Under the pieces are notes generated by a model, which saw only the letters and a list, made by a program, of their open reading frames with translations, was not told the DNA's origin and did not search any database. A program made the position numbers and the translations under genes. DNA of 16,315 nt. Origin: Burkholderiales bacterium. GTDB taxonomy: Bacteria; Pseudomonadota; Gammaproteobacteria; Burkholderiales; SG8-41. Of this stretch, positions 7,243 to 13,886 are shown in pieces; position 1 is the first letter of the stretch; each line of letters starts with the position of its first letter. The stretch spans positions 1-16,315 of the forward strand of contig JAIESJ010000318.1 in assembly GCA_019746155.1 (NCBI GenBank), in the 5' to 3' direction.

Positions 7243-8020
7243 GCAGTAACCGCAGCTCGCGCACCATCGTATCGACCGAAATATCAAGTTGTCCGGTAAT
7301 TTCCAGGTTGCGGTCTTCGAATACATCCGCGCCCGGGTGTGCATCGCGCCACGCGGCAATCACCGCATCGCGATGCATCAGCAGGGCTTCGATATGGGGT
7401 CGGTATAGTGAAATCATGGCGGTTATCCAGCGGTTGACCGGCCATGACGGATAGGCATGGTCGATACGGAAATGATCGAGCATGCGAATCACGTCACTCG
7501 CGCGAAACCAGGTTTCGCCCGTCACCCAGCGATTGGTCGCGAACAGCCCGATCGGCCAGCCATAGGCATCCATGGAAATCGCGATCAGGTGCGCGATTTC
7601 GTCGTCACCCTGCGGCCACGGTTCGCTGGCCGGGAAGTCCACGGGTGACGCGCCCACCAGGGATCCGGGGCGCCGCAAGAACGTATGAAAATGCCCATGT
7701 TCCGCCGTCAGGCCGCGATGCGCGTGGTAGTAGTACTGCGCGTGCGAATCGGCGTCGTAGACATCGTCTTCCGGGTAATGGTCATACTCGATGAATTCGC
7801 CCTGACCGCGCAGTACTTCACCGACCAGGTTGAGGCCGCCCTTTTCCAGCACGCGGCGGCACTCCTGCGCCTCGCGGCCCGCAGCCAACATCTCGCGCAG
7901 CCTGTTTCGCGGCAGACTGTCAATAGCGGGCGCTTGCAGCTGCGGCAACTTCATGGACACCGCAGGCTGCGCGCGTTCGGCTTTGGCCAGACTTTCCACC
8001 CTCTCGGCCATTTCAAGCAT
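7223..8020 (-). CDS. Unrecognised His/acid-rich protein
   Basis: About 265 aa, no signal peptide, so presumably cytosolic. The striking part is a Tyr/His/Asp-rich region: EFIEYDHYPEDDVYDADSH, then YYYHAHRG, then EHGHFHTFLRR, followed by a Trp-rich segment with PWPQGDDEIAHL and NRWVTGETWF. The clustered His and acidic residues suggest a metal site; I do not recognise the family with certainty. The frame is open to a TTG at 8071, but that lies inside a terminator stem (8030-8069), so ATG 8020 (or ATG 8011) is preferred; neither has a clear ribosome site. The final residues LGVCQT and the stop are read from the 36-bp palindrome, so the C-terminus has probably been replaced by repeat insertion. 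Confidence 0.7.
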   Translation of the reverse strand: MLEMAERVESLAKAERAQPAVSMKLPQLQAPAIDSLPRNRLREMLAAGREAQECRRVLEKGGLNLVGEVLRGQGEFIEYDHYPEDDVYDADSHAQYYYHAHRGLTAEHGHFHTFLRRPGSLVGASPVDFPASEPWPQGDDEIAHLIAISMDAYGWPIGLFATNRWVTGETWFRASDVIRMLDHFRIDHAYPSWPVNRWITAMISLYRPHIEALLMHRDAVIAAWRDAHPGADVFEDRNLEITGQLDISVDTMVRELRLLLGVCQT

Positions 8021-8029
8021 GCCGGTCAG

Positions 8030-8069
8030 AAAAAATAAAGGAGGCCGCCGGTTCCCCGGATCGGCCTCC
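8030..8069 (-). terminator. Intrinsic terminator after the NPC-repeat cytochrome gene
   Basis: On the - strand GGAGGCCG (8069-8062) pairs with CGGCCTCC (8047-8040), an inner CCGG/CCGG stem closes on GGAA, and TTTATTTTTT follows (8039-8030). It lies 32 bp after the cytochrome stop and ends just before the next gene. It should separate the two NPC-repeat genes from the cluster below, or make downstream expression depend on read-through. Confidence 0.88.
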
Positions 8070-8101
8070 AAAAGATGACGCAGCTACTGTCACCAGGAGG
8101 A

Positions 8102-8728
8102 TCACTTCTTGGCCGCGCAAGGGTTTTTCGCCGAGCAGGGATTTTTGGCGGCGCACGGATTGGGCTTGAATTTCTTCTGCACCTCGGCCGTGTAGGCGGT
8201 CAAGGCCGCAAGCTCGCGCGACTCCCAGCCCAGGGGCTTGGCAGCCATCGGCACCACCATGCAGAACTGCACCATTTCGTCCAGGTGCACCTGCTTGACC
8301 CCCCCCTTCTCCTTGGCCATCGCGACCGGGTGCGGATAGGGTTTGGCGAAACTCGGAGCAAACGCCGCGTTGCCGGTGTGGCAAGTGTTGCACGAGAGCC
8401 CGTTGCTGCTGAGCCTCGTGTCATTCCACAGCGCCTTGCCCTCCTTGATCAGCGTGGCGTGATCCGCCTTGTACGGCTTGTAACCTTTGGGACGCGTCAC
8501 GAGCTTGGGATCGACCTTGTCGCCCGCGGCGCACGGGTTTTTAGCTGCGCATGGATTCTTGGCGGCACAGGGGTTCTTCGCCGCACAAGGGTTAGCGCCC
8601 GCTTTGGAGGCGGCCGGTTTGGCGCCGCACGGGTTTTGAGCCGCGAACCCAGGTGACGCCGCCAAGGCGAACGCCATCGCGCCCGCCACCACCAGCGACC
8701 TGGCAATCGGTTTCAGTTGGAAATGCAT
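8102..8728 (-). CDS. Monohaem cytochrome c with NPCAAK repeats at both ends
   Basis: 208 aa, exported: signal peptide to about residue 30 (SLVVAGAMAFALAASPGFAA). The mature N-terminus carries five NPC units (residues 32-69, mostly NPCAAK). Then comes a compact cytochrome c domain with CNTCH at 113-117 as the haem site and a likely axial Met in VQFCMVVPM (157 or 161). Three more NPC units (190-207) end the protein. The repeats use different synonymous codons from unit to unit, so the amino-acid motif, not the DNA, has been kept. AGGAGGGG precedes ATG 8728. It follows the pure-repeat peptide gene by 26 bp and is closed by the terminator at 8030-8069. The haem part is a class I-like electron carrier; the repeats have no known role to me and add eight Cys for thiol, disulfide or metal chemistry. 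Confidence 0.9.
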   Translation of the reverse strand: MHFQLKPIARSLVVAGAMAFALAASPGFAAQNPCGAKPAASKAGANPCAAKNPCAAKNPCAAKNPCAAGDKVDPKLVTRPKGYKPYKADHATLIKEGKALWNDTRLSSNGLSCNTCHTGNAAFAPSFAKPYPHPVAMAKEKGGVKQVHLDEMVQFCMVVPMAAKPLGWESRELAALTAYTAEVQKKFKPNPCAAKNPCSAKNPCAAKK

Positions 8729-8754
8729 ATTGACCCCTCCTGTTCAGGCGACAG

Positions 8755-8994
8755 TTAGTATTTTTTTGCCGCGCACGGATTTTTCGCGGCGCACGGATTG
8801 GCTTTCTTTGCGGCGCACGGATTGGCTTTTTTCTTTGCCGCGCACGGGTTCTTCGCAGCGCACGGATTGGCTTTCGCCTTGGCGCTGCAAGGGTTGCAGG
8901 GGTTGGTCGCCATTGCGCCAGAAGCGCCGAGGGCCATGGTGATCAGACCCGCGGATACCAGAGATTTAAGTACTTGTTTAGATTGAGATTTCAT
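8755..8994 (-). CDS. Secreted Cys/Lys-rich NPCAAK-repeat peptide
   Basis: 79-aa precursor. Sec-type signal to about residue 28 (VLKSLVSAGLITMALGASGAMA), leaving about 51 residues that are almost entirely repeat: seven NPC units (Cys 33, 36, 45, 51, 60, 67, 73) separated by AAK or AAKKKA, ending KKY. Cysteine makes up about one residue in seven of the mature peptide, the rest mainly Lys, Ala, Pro and Asn. That composition suits a periplasmic metal or oxidant scavenger, or a precursor that is modified, as for the EGKCGE-repeat HvfA peptides and bufferins; but no MNIO (DUF692) modifying enzyme is in the window. A strong AGGAGG lies before ATG 8994, and the ECF-like site at 9088-9118 lies about 95-125 bp upstream. 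It is first gene of a pair with the NPC cytochrome. Confidence 0.85.
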   Translation of the reverse strand: MKSQSKQVLKSLVSAGLITMALGASGAMATNPCNPCSAKAKANPCAAKNPCAAKKKANPCAAKKANPCAAKNPCAAKKY

Positions 8995-9087
8995 TGCGCT
9001 ACCTCCTGTGATGGTGATACAGCATTCATGAATTAAAAGAGGGTTGACCGGGAGCGGCGATATGCAGACCGGCTCCCGATGCTATGC

Positions 9088-9118
9088 ATTAGACCGGGGA
9101 GGGGGGCAAAACCTTACA
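9088..9118 (-). promoter_or_regulatory. ECF-type promoter-like element (site A) for the NPC-repeat genes
   Basis: On the - strand: TGTAAGGTTTTG, 11 nt, GGTCTAAT, the same 12-11-8 pattern as sites at 10711 and 3509. Transcription would begin near 9081 and give a leader of about 87 nt. The leader contains a 7-bp hairpin (CGGGAGC at 9049-9055 with GCTCCCG at 9072-9078) and a 12-codon frame (9029-8991) whose stop overlaps the ATG of the NPC peptide. Promoter activity is inferred. Confidence 0.6.
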
Positions 9119-9144
9119 AACCGCAGGAAATTTATGGCGGGGAG

Positions 9145-9180
9145 TAGGAGTTTGTCGGACTTGGCCCCGACAAACTCCTA
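9145..9180. repeat. 36-bp palindromic repeat, copy 2
   Basis: Perfect 14-bp arms (TAGGAGTTTGTCGG and its complement) around 8 nt. It has the same total length and outer sequence as the palindrome at 7207-7242. It forms the left end of the 219-bp element and could fold in RNA read through from the pentahaem cytochrome gene. Confidence 0.85.
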
Positions 9181-9363
9181 GATTGAAAAAACTAAAGAAC
9201 GGGGTGAAAAGACCGCCATGTGAGTGACGTTTGTACCGGCCAGCACAGCATTTCGAGACGCAAACCTTCTTTCTTAAGCAGCCTGTCGCCGAAGCGTCGA
9301 GCAACGGCGATCCGTTAACACCACCCGTTCCGGTGAATGGAGGCCAAGTCCGACAGGCTGCTA
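9145..9363. mobile_element. 219-bp element with 22-bp terminal inverted repeats (MITE or IS remnant)
   Basis: The left end (9145-9166) and the reverse complement of the right end (9342-9363) match at 19 of 22 positions, both beginning TAG-x-AG and sharing TGTCGGACTTGGCC. A partial third copy of the end motif (AGCAGCCTGTCG) is inside at about 9277. The interior, about 160 bp, holds no gene I can support and may be transposase debris. No clear target duplication is visible. Together with 8995-9144 it fills the 366-bp gap between the NPC peptide and the pentahaem gene. Confidence 0.65.
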
Positions 9364-10644
9364 GGGCCGATGGACTGAAGCCGGCAGCGGCTCGCGGTGC
9401 AAATATAGTGTAAATACCGACTTCAAGGAGTCTTTCAGGGCCTGCCTGATCAGCCTCTCCCCGCTGCCGGCTTGTTTACTGTCCAGCAGGTCGCGGTAAA
9501 AGTCGGTATAAAACGCGTCCGGCTCCACCCGGACGTGGAACACCACGGATACCGCATTGCGGTGCAGCGGAGCCTGGTAATCGAACAACGCCTGCTCGTC
9601 CGGCGCAATGCGGGTATCGGCGATTTCCCGGCTCAGGTCGAGCGACACTTGCCAGCCGATGATATGTTCCCGCAGCGTGCCCTGCAACGCTACGCCCCGG
9701 GCGTCTTCCTGATAGGCCTGCACCACCACTTTCGGAGTGACGTAAGTGGGAAAGTAATGCCCGGTCCCCGTATTCCGGATGCTGAGCGCGGCCGATACCG
9801 TGCCTGACTCAACTCGCGCACCTGTCATGCCGATGGTGACGCCCGACTTTACCGTTTCCGGGTCGTGGATCCCGCGCCATTGGTGACGGCGGTCAGGCAT
9901 GTGGCACGATTGACAGGTCCTGCCTTCGCGCGCGTGGCGGCTCGCTTTCCACTCCTCGTAGGTGTTTTCCAGCAGCTTGCCGTTCAGTGCATATCCGTCG
10001 TTTGTAAACTGATGGCAGGCCGCGCAGAAGCGCGAATCCCCGAACGCCGTCTCGCTGACCCAGCCGCCGTGCGGAAGCTGCGCGCCCGGCTCCGGCTTTG
10101 AACCATCCTTGCGCGGTGGCCCGTAGCGTTGATAGCCGCGCATGTGGCATGCCGCGCATACCAGCCCCTGTTCGTGCAGCGCGGGCCCGGCTTCCCCTGG
10201 AGCACGCGAAGCCTTGCCTGGTCCGCGGGCAAGCGCAGCAACGAGGCTGTCGGCCTGTTCCTTGAGCGGCGCGTGACAACGGATGCAATCCTGATGCTCC
10301 TCGGTTGCAGCGGGAGACATGTTAATCAGTTGTCCCATGATGCCGGGGCCCATCGCCTGACTGTGGAGACTTTTTCTCCAATCCTCGAACTGCGCAACAT
10401 GGCACGTGCCGCAGGCGCGGGGGTCGAGCGAGGCTTCGAGCGGACTGAAATGGGCGGGAGGACTGCCTTGCGCCGGCAGGGGCCGGCTCCAGTATTTTTG
10501 CAGGAAACTTTCGTTTGGATCGGGTGCGCGGGATTCACTATCGCGCGGTGCGTCACACCCCGCCAGGCTGAGAATCACCAGCCCCAGAAAAAGGAACAGG
10601 CCATAGCGCCCCTGCTGTCTCAATCCGCGGCGAATATATCCCAT
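9361..10644 (-). CDS. Pentahaem c-type cytochrome lipoprotein
   Basis: 427 aa. An N-terminal signal ends in the lipobox LSLAGC, so Cys30 should be acylated and the protein anchored in the envelope. Five CxxCH haem sites follow: CGTCH 78-82, CIRCH 120-124, CAACH 163-167, CAACH 207-211 and CQSCH 244-248, a spacing that recalls cytochrome c554/NapC-like multihaem folds. The last about 170 residues have no haem and look like a beta-rich domain (for example GTGHYFPTYVTPKVVV). It probably passes electrons between periplasmic partners; the terminal substrate is unknown. The stop codon TAG (9363-9361) consists entirely of the end of the 219-bp element, so the native C-terminus may have been lost. No Shine-Dalgarno sequence is evident at ATG 10644. 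Confidence 0.88.
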   Translation of the reverse strand: MGYIRRGLRQQGRYGLFLFLGLVILSLAGCDAPRDSESRAPDPNESFLQKYWSRPLPAQGSPPAHFSPLEASLDPRACGTCHVAQFEDWRKSLHSQAMGPGIMGQLINMSPAATEEHQDCIRCHAPLKEQADSLVAALARGPGKASRAPGEAGPALHEQGLVCAACHMRGYQRYGPPRKDGSKPEPGAQLPHGGWVSETAFGDSRFCAACHQFTNDGYALNGKLLENTYEEWKASRHAREGRTCQSCHMPDRRHQWRGIHDPETVKSGVTIGMTGARVESGTVSAALSIRNTGTGHYFPTYVTPKVVVQAYQEDARGVALQGTLREHIIGWQVSLDLSREIADTRIAPDEQALFDYQAPLHRNAVSVVFHVRVEPDAFYTDFYRDLLDSKQAGSGERLIRQALKDSLKSVFTLYLHREPLPASVHRP

Positions 10645-10710
10645 ATGTCAAACACCCGCAGCCCGTAATGCGTTTCCATGCAGAAGAAAAATCTTCCGTT
10701 AACTTCACGA

Positions 10711-10741
10711 CGTAAGGTTTTGATTGTCGCGCCGGTCTTAT
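10711..10741 (+). promoter_or_regulatory. ECF-type promoter-like element (site B)
   Basis: CGTAAGGTTTTG, 11 nt, GGTCTTAT. The first 12 bases match site A except the first, and the last 8 match site C exactly, with identical spacing. Transcription would start near 10748, giving an approximately 85-nt leader before the 71-aa secreted protein, much like site A. Promoter activity is inferred. Confidence 0.6.
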
Positions 10742-10755
10742 TCAGCAGAGGTCAC

Positions 10756-10821
10756 ATGAAGACGGCGCAAAGCACGGCTGACGTTCGCCCCGCCTGGTGG
10801 CCGGATCCAAATTACTTTTAA
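10756..10821 (+). CDS. Possible 21-aa leader peptide
   Basis: ATG 10756 to TAA 10821, with AGAGG just upstream and the stop touching the AAAGGAG of the next gene. The peptide ends DVRPAWWPDPNYF, a composition that looks protein-like. It falls directly after the predicted start of transcription from site B. It could be a translated leader coupled to the 71-aa gene, or chance; there is no homology I recognise. Confidence 0.3.
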   Translation: MKTAQSTADVRPAWWPDPNYF

Positions 10822-10832
10822 AGGAGAAACTC

Positions 10833-11048
10833 ATGTCCGGGAAAACTTTTTACAGCATCCTGGCCGCCGGTGTTCTGTTCTCCGCGCATGGTGTGTCGGC
10901 GATGGAAAAACACGCCGCCTTCGAATTCACTGCTATCCCCTTGGGCGCGGAGGAACTGCGGGAAGCCGCTTCGCCCAATGTATCCATTGACCCGGCTCAA
11001 GCGGACGGACGCAGCTTTACCCAACGTCATCCGCCAGCGCATCGATAA
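10833..11048 (+). CDS. Small secreted protein, possibly 3'-truncated
   Basis: 71 aa, start set by a strong AAAGGAG before ATG 10833. Signal peptide FYSILAAGVLFSAHGVSA, then a short mature part with FEFTAIPLGAEELREAASPN. I do not recognise the family. The last about 10 codons (QRHPPAHR) run antisense through the 3' end of merR (stop at 11017), and this stretch reads like out-of-frame mer DNA, so the natural 3' end has probably been cut off where the mer operon was joined. The promoter-like site B lies upstream, and an extended leader includes a possible 21-aa frame. Confidence 0.6.
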   Translation: MSGKTFYSILAAGVLFSAHGVSAMEKHAAFEFTAIPLGAEELREAASPNVSIDPAQADGRSFTQRHPPAHR

Positions 11049-11436
11049 TGGGGCAGCCGCAGCCGCGGCTGCCTTTCGAACATTTGGCCACCAGGCCTTT
11101 CAGCGACTCCCGCATGGCGGCGAGATCGCTGATTTTTGCTTCGACCAGCGCCAGTTTCTTCTCGGCAAGCGCCTTGGTCTCGGCGCAATGCCTCCCGTCC
11201 GAAAGCCCGAGCAGAAGCGCGACCTCATCCAGAGAGAACCCTAACGCCTGAGCGCGCCTGATAAATCGCACCCGCTTGAGATCGTCGGCTGAATAACGCC
11301 GGATGCTGCCGTAGTCGCGCCTAGGCAGGGGCAACAATCCGATCCGCTGGTAATAGCGGACGGTTTCGACGTTCACCTCCGCCGCTTGGGCGAGTTGCCC
11401 GATAGTGATCCCGCTCCTGGTAACCGGTCTTAACAT
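11017..11436 (-). CDS. merR: Mercury-responsive regulator MerR
   Basis: 139 aa. An N-terminal MerR winged helix-turn-helix (ITIGQLAQAAEVNVETVRYY, then RRYSADDLKRVRFIRRAQ), a dimerisation helix, and the three Hg(II)-binding cysteines in order: DGRHC before the long helix, then AKCSKGSRGCGCP, where the first Cys and the Cys 9 residues later match Cys117 and Cys126 of Tn501 MerR. It represses its own and the mer structural promoter and, when Hg(II) binds, untwists the promoter to activate transcription. ATG 11436 is chosen; the open frame reaching 11505 runs back through the operator. It is divergent from merT over the shared operator, and its 3' end overlaps the convergent secreted-protein frame by 32 bp. 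Confidence 0.96.
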   Translation of the reverse strand: MLRPVTRSGITIGQLAQAAEVNVETVRYYQRIGLLPLPRRDYGSIRRYSADDLKRVRFIRRAQALGFSLDEVALLLGLSDGRHCAETKALAEKKLALVEAKISDLAAMRESLKGLVAKCSKGSRGCGCPIIDALADDVG

Positions 11437-11441
11437 GGCGC

Positions 11442-11472
11442 TTGACCCCGTACTTGAGTACGGAAGTAAGGT
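11442..11472 (+). promoter_or_regulatory. mer operator-promoter (MerR box)
   Basis: -35 TTGACC (11442-11447) and -10 TAAGGT (11467-11472) are 19 bp apart, the over-long spacer typical of MerR-controlled promoters. Inside the spacer is the MerR dyad CCGTAC-TTGA-GTACGG (11448-11463). It is almost identical to the Tn501/Tn21 element and controls merT onward; MerR also binds here to regulate itself. Confidence 0.97.
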
Positions 11473-11507
11473 TACGCCATTGTTGCACCGATGGAAAGGA
11501 AACAAAC

Positions 11508-11858
11508 ATGTCTGAAGGTAAGGTTGAGACCGGCGCGCTGGTAACCAGTGGTCTTGCCGGCATCCTGGCGTCTGTCTGTTGCGTCGGCCCGTTGATATTG
11601 GTCAGTGTGGGACTCGGCGGGGCATGGGTCAGCACGTTGACCGCGTTTTATCCGTATCGCTGGATATTTTTCGGCATCTCGGCGCTGGCGCTGATTTTCG
11701 CGTGGCGGAAAATCTACCGCCCGGTCGCACAGTGCGTGCCCGGCCAAGTCTGCGCCGTGCCTCGAACCCGCCGCGCTTACAAAATCATGCTCTGGGTGGT
11801 CGCGGCAGTCGTGTTGATCGCGTTCGCATTCCCATACTTTGCACCGCTTTTCTACTGA
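11508..11858 (+). CDS. merT: Mercuric ion transporter MerT
   Basis: 116-aa inner-membrane protein with three hydrophobic helices. The first carries the vicinal pair VCCVGP (Cys24, Cys25); the second pair, Cys76 and Cys82, lies in the cytosolic loop AQCVPGQVC. MerT takes Hg(II) from MerP and passes it inward to the N-terminal domain or active site of MerA. First gene of the mer structural operon, 35 bp behind the -10 box, with AAAGGA before ATG 11508. Length is normal. Confidence 0.97.
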   Translation: MSEGKVETGALVTSGLAGILASVCCVGPLILVSVGLGGAWVSTLTAFYPYRWIFFGISALALIFAWRKIYRPVAQCVPGQVCAVPRTRRAYKIMLWVVAAVVLIAFAFPYFAPLFY

Positions 11859-11867
11859 GAAGCCAAT

Positions 11868-12158
11868 ATGAGAAAACTTTTGTCTTGTTTCACCGCCGCA
11901 GCGCTTCTTACGCTGACTAACGTAGTGTTCGCGGCGCCCAGAACCGTGACGCTGGACGTGCCCGGCATGACCTGCGAGGCGTGCCCGATCACGGTCAAAA
12001 AAGCACTGATGAAGGTGCCCGGCGTCACGAACGCCGAGGTGAGCTATGAAGCGAAACAGGCGATCGTGACCTACGACGACGCCAAGACCAGCCCCGATGC
12101 GCTGATGCGGGCGACCCGCAACGCGGGATACCCATCCACTGTCAAAGGGGGCAAGTGA
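11868..12158 (+). CDS. merP: Periplasmic mercury-binding protein MerP
   Basis: 96 aa. Signal peptide to about residue 22, then a single HMA fold with GMTCEAC (Cys36 and Cys39), the Hg(II)-chelating pair, and the typical MerP continuation PITVKKAL. It scavenges Hg(II) in the periplasm and hands it to MerT. Starts 9 bp after merT and stops 1 nt before merA, so it is translationally linked to both. Confidence 0.97.
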   Translation: MRKLLSCFTAAALLTLTNVVFAAPRTVTLDVPGMTCEACPITVKKALMKVPGVTNAEVSYEAKQAIVTYDDAKTSPDALMRATRNAGYPSTVKGGK

Positions 12159-12159
12159 C

Positions 12160-13836
12160 ATGGGCGCCTACACGCTGGCAGTAAGCGGCATGACGTGCGA
12201 TCACTGCGCGCGCACCGCGGAAAAAGCGCTCGCTGCCGTGTCGGGAGTCGTGACGGCCCAGGTTTCCTATCGGGACAAGATCGCAAGCGTGGAAACCCGG
12301 GACGGCGTCACTGCCACGGCATTGATCGCCGCGGTCAAAGGCAAAGGTTACGGCGCCAAACTGCTCAAGGCAGACGGGCGCGAGAGCCCGCGCCGGACCC
12401 CGTCGTCAAGCGATTTAATGCCGTCAAAACAAAAGGGTGGAGATGGTCTGCACATCGCCATCATCGGCAGCGGCAGCGGTGCGTTCGCGGCGGCGATACG
12501 GGCTGTTGAAGAAGGGGCGCAAGTCACCCTGATCGAGGCGGGGACCGTGGGCGGCACCTGCGTGAACGTGGGCTGCGTGCCGTCCAAGATCATGATTCGT
12601 GCTGCTCATGTCGCCCACACGCAGGCAGCGGGCCCGTTTCCGGGGATCGAGAGCCGGCCGGCGCGGGTGGATCGGGCGGCACTGGTAGCCCAGCAGCGGC
12701 AGCGCGTCGAAGAGCTGCGGTTGGCCAAATATCAAAGCATCGTCGATGTTAATCCCAACATTAACCTGGTGCAGGGGTTTGCCCGCTTCAAAGACCCCTA
12801 TACCCTGATCGTGAAGCGGCTGGACGGCAGCGAGATGCAAATGAAAGCTGACCGGGTGCTGATCGCGACCGGCGCTTCCCCCGCGGTTCCCCCGGTACCG
12901 GGGCTCAAGGAATCGCCCTATTGGACTTCCACCGACGCGCTGGTGGCAGAAGAATTGCCACAGCATCTCATCATCATCGGCTCGTCCATCGTCGCGGTCG
13001 AGCTGGGGCAAGCTTTCTTGCGACTCGGCTCCAGGGTAACCATGATTGCACGCAGCAAAGTATTGTTCCGCGAGGATCCGGCGATCGGGGAAGCGCTTGA
13101 AAAAATTCTAGCGGAAGAAGGCATGACTGTCCTGACCCAAACCCAGACGAAATCGGTGGCTCATCGCGATGGGGTATTCCAGATTGAAACCAGCGCCGGC
13201 GTGGTGAATGGAGATCGCCTGCTGGTGGCGACCGGCCGCAGGCCGAACACCACCGGCATGAACCTTGATGTGGCCGGCGTCAAACTGGACGAACGCAGCG
13301 CCATTCAGGTGGACGATCACTTCAGAACCAGTGCGCCGGACGTTTATGCGGTGGGCGATTGCACCAACCAGCCGCAGTTCGTTTACGTCGCGGCCGCCGC
13401 CGGCACGCGCGCCGCGATCAACATGACGGGAGGCGATGCGACTCTTGACCTGGCAACGATGCCGGCGGTGGTCTTCACTGACCCGCAGGTGGCAACCGTC
13501 GGTCTCACGGAGGCCGAAGCACGGCTCAAGGGCATCGAAACGGATTCGCGCACCCTGACGCTGGACAACGTGCCGCGTGCGCTGGCCAATTTCGATACGC
13601 GGGGATTCATCAAGGTCGTTGCGGAGGCGGGAACCGGGCGTCTGCTGGGCGTGCAGGCCGTGGCGGACCAGGCTGGGGAACTCATCCAGACGGCGGCGCT
13701 CGCCATCCGCAACGGCATGACCGTCGATGATCTTGCGGGACAGCTCTTCCCGTATCTCACGATGGTCGAGGGCCTCAAGCTCTGCGCGCAGACCTTCAGG
13801 AAGGACGTGAAGCAGCTTTCGTGCTGCGCCGGGTGA
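12160..13836 (+). CDS. merA: Mercuric reductase MerA
   Basis: 558-aa cytosolic flavoenzyme reducing Hg(II) to volatile Hg(0) with NADPH. It has the optional N-terminal HMA domain (GMTCDHC, Cys13 and Cys16), a linker rich in Pro/Ser, then the disulfide-reductase core: FAD fold IIGSGSGAFA at 101-110, redox pair Cys134/Cys139 in GTCVNVGCVPSK, the NAD(P) fold near IIGSSIVAVELGQ, and YAVGDC for the second FAD contact. The C-terminal pair is Cys555/Cys556 in LSCCAG, and the conserved Tyr of FPYLTMVEGLK is present. All catalytic cysteines are intact, so it should be functional. Starts 1 nt after the merP stop. Confidence 0.98.
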   Translation: MGAYTLAVSGMTCDHCARTAEKALAAVSGVVTAQVSYRDKIASVETRDGVTATALIAAVKGKGYGAKLLKADGRESPRRTPSSSDLMPSKQKGGDGLHIAIIGSGSGAFAAAIRAVEEGAQVTLIEAGTVGGTCVNVGCVPSKIMIRAAHVAHTQAAGPFPGIESRPARVDRAALVAQQRQRVEELRLAKYQSIVDVNPNINLVQGFARFKDPYTLIVKRLDGSEMQMKADRVLIATGASPAVPPVPGLKESPYWTSTDALVAEELPQHLIIIGSSIVAVELGQAFLRLGSRVTMIARSKVLFREDPAIGEALEKILAEEGMTVLTQTQTKSVAHRDGVFQIETSAGVVNGDRLLVATGRRPNTTGMNLDVAGVKLDERSAIQVDDHFRTSAPDVYAVGDCTNQPQFVYVAAAAGTRAAINMTGGDATLDLATMPAVVFTDPQVATVGLTEAEARLKGIETDSRTLTLDNVPRALANFDTRGFIKVVAEAGTGRLLGVQAVADQAGELIQTAALAIRNGMTVDDLAGQLFPYLTMVEGLKLCAQTFRKDVKQLSCCAG

Positions 13837-13886
13837 TTAAATACTTACTCTTCAGCGACCGGCGCGGCCAGGCGGCCGAGGGTGCC

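Noticed and set aside
8021..8071. TTG start at 8071 for the His/acid-rich gene
   Set aside because: It lies within the stem of the terminator; ATG 8020 or 8011 is more plausible.
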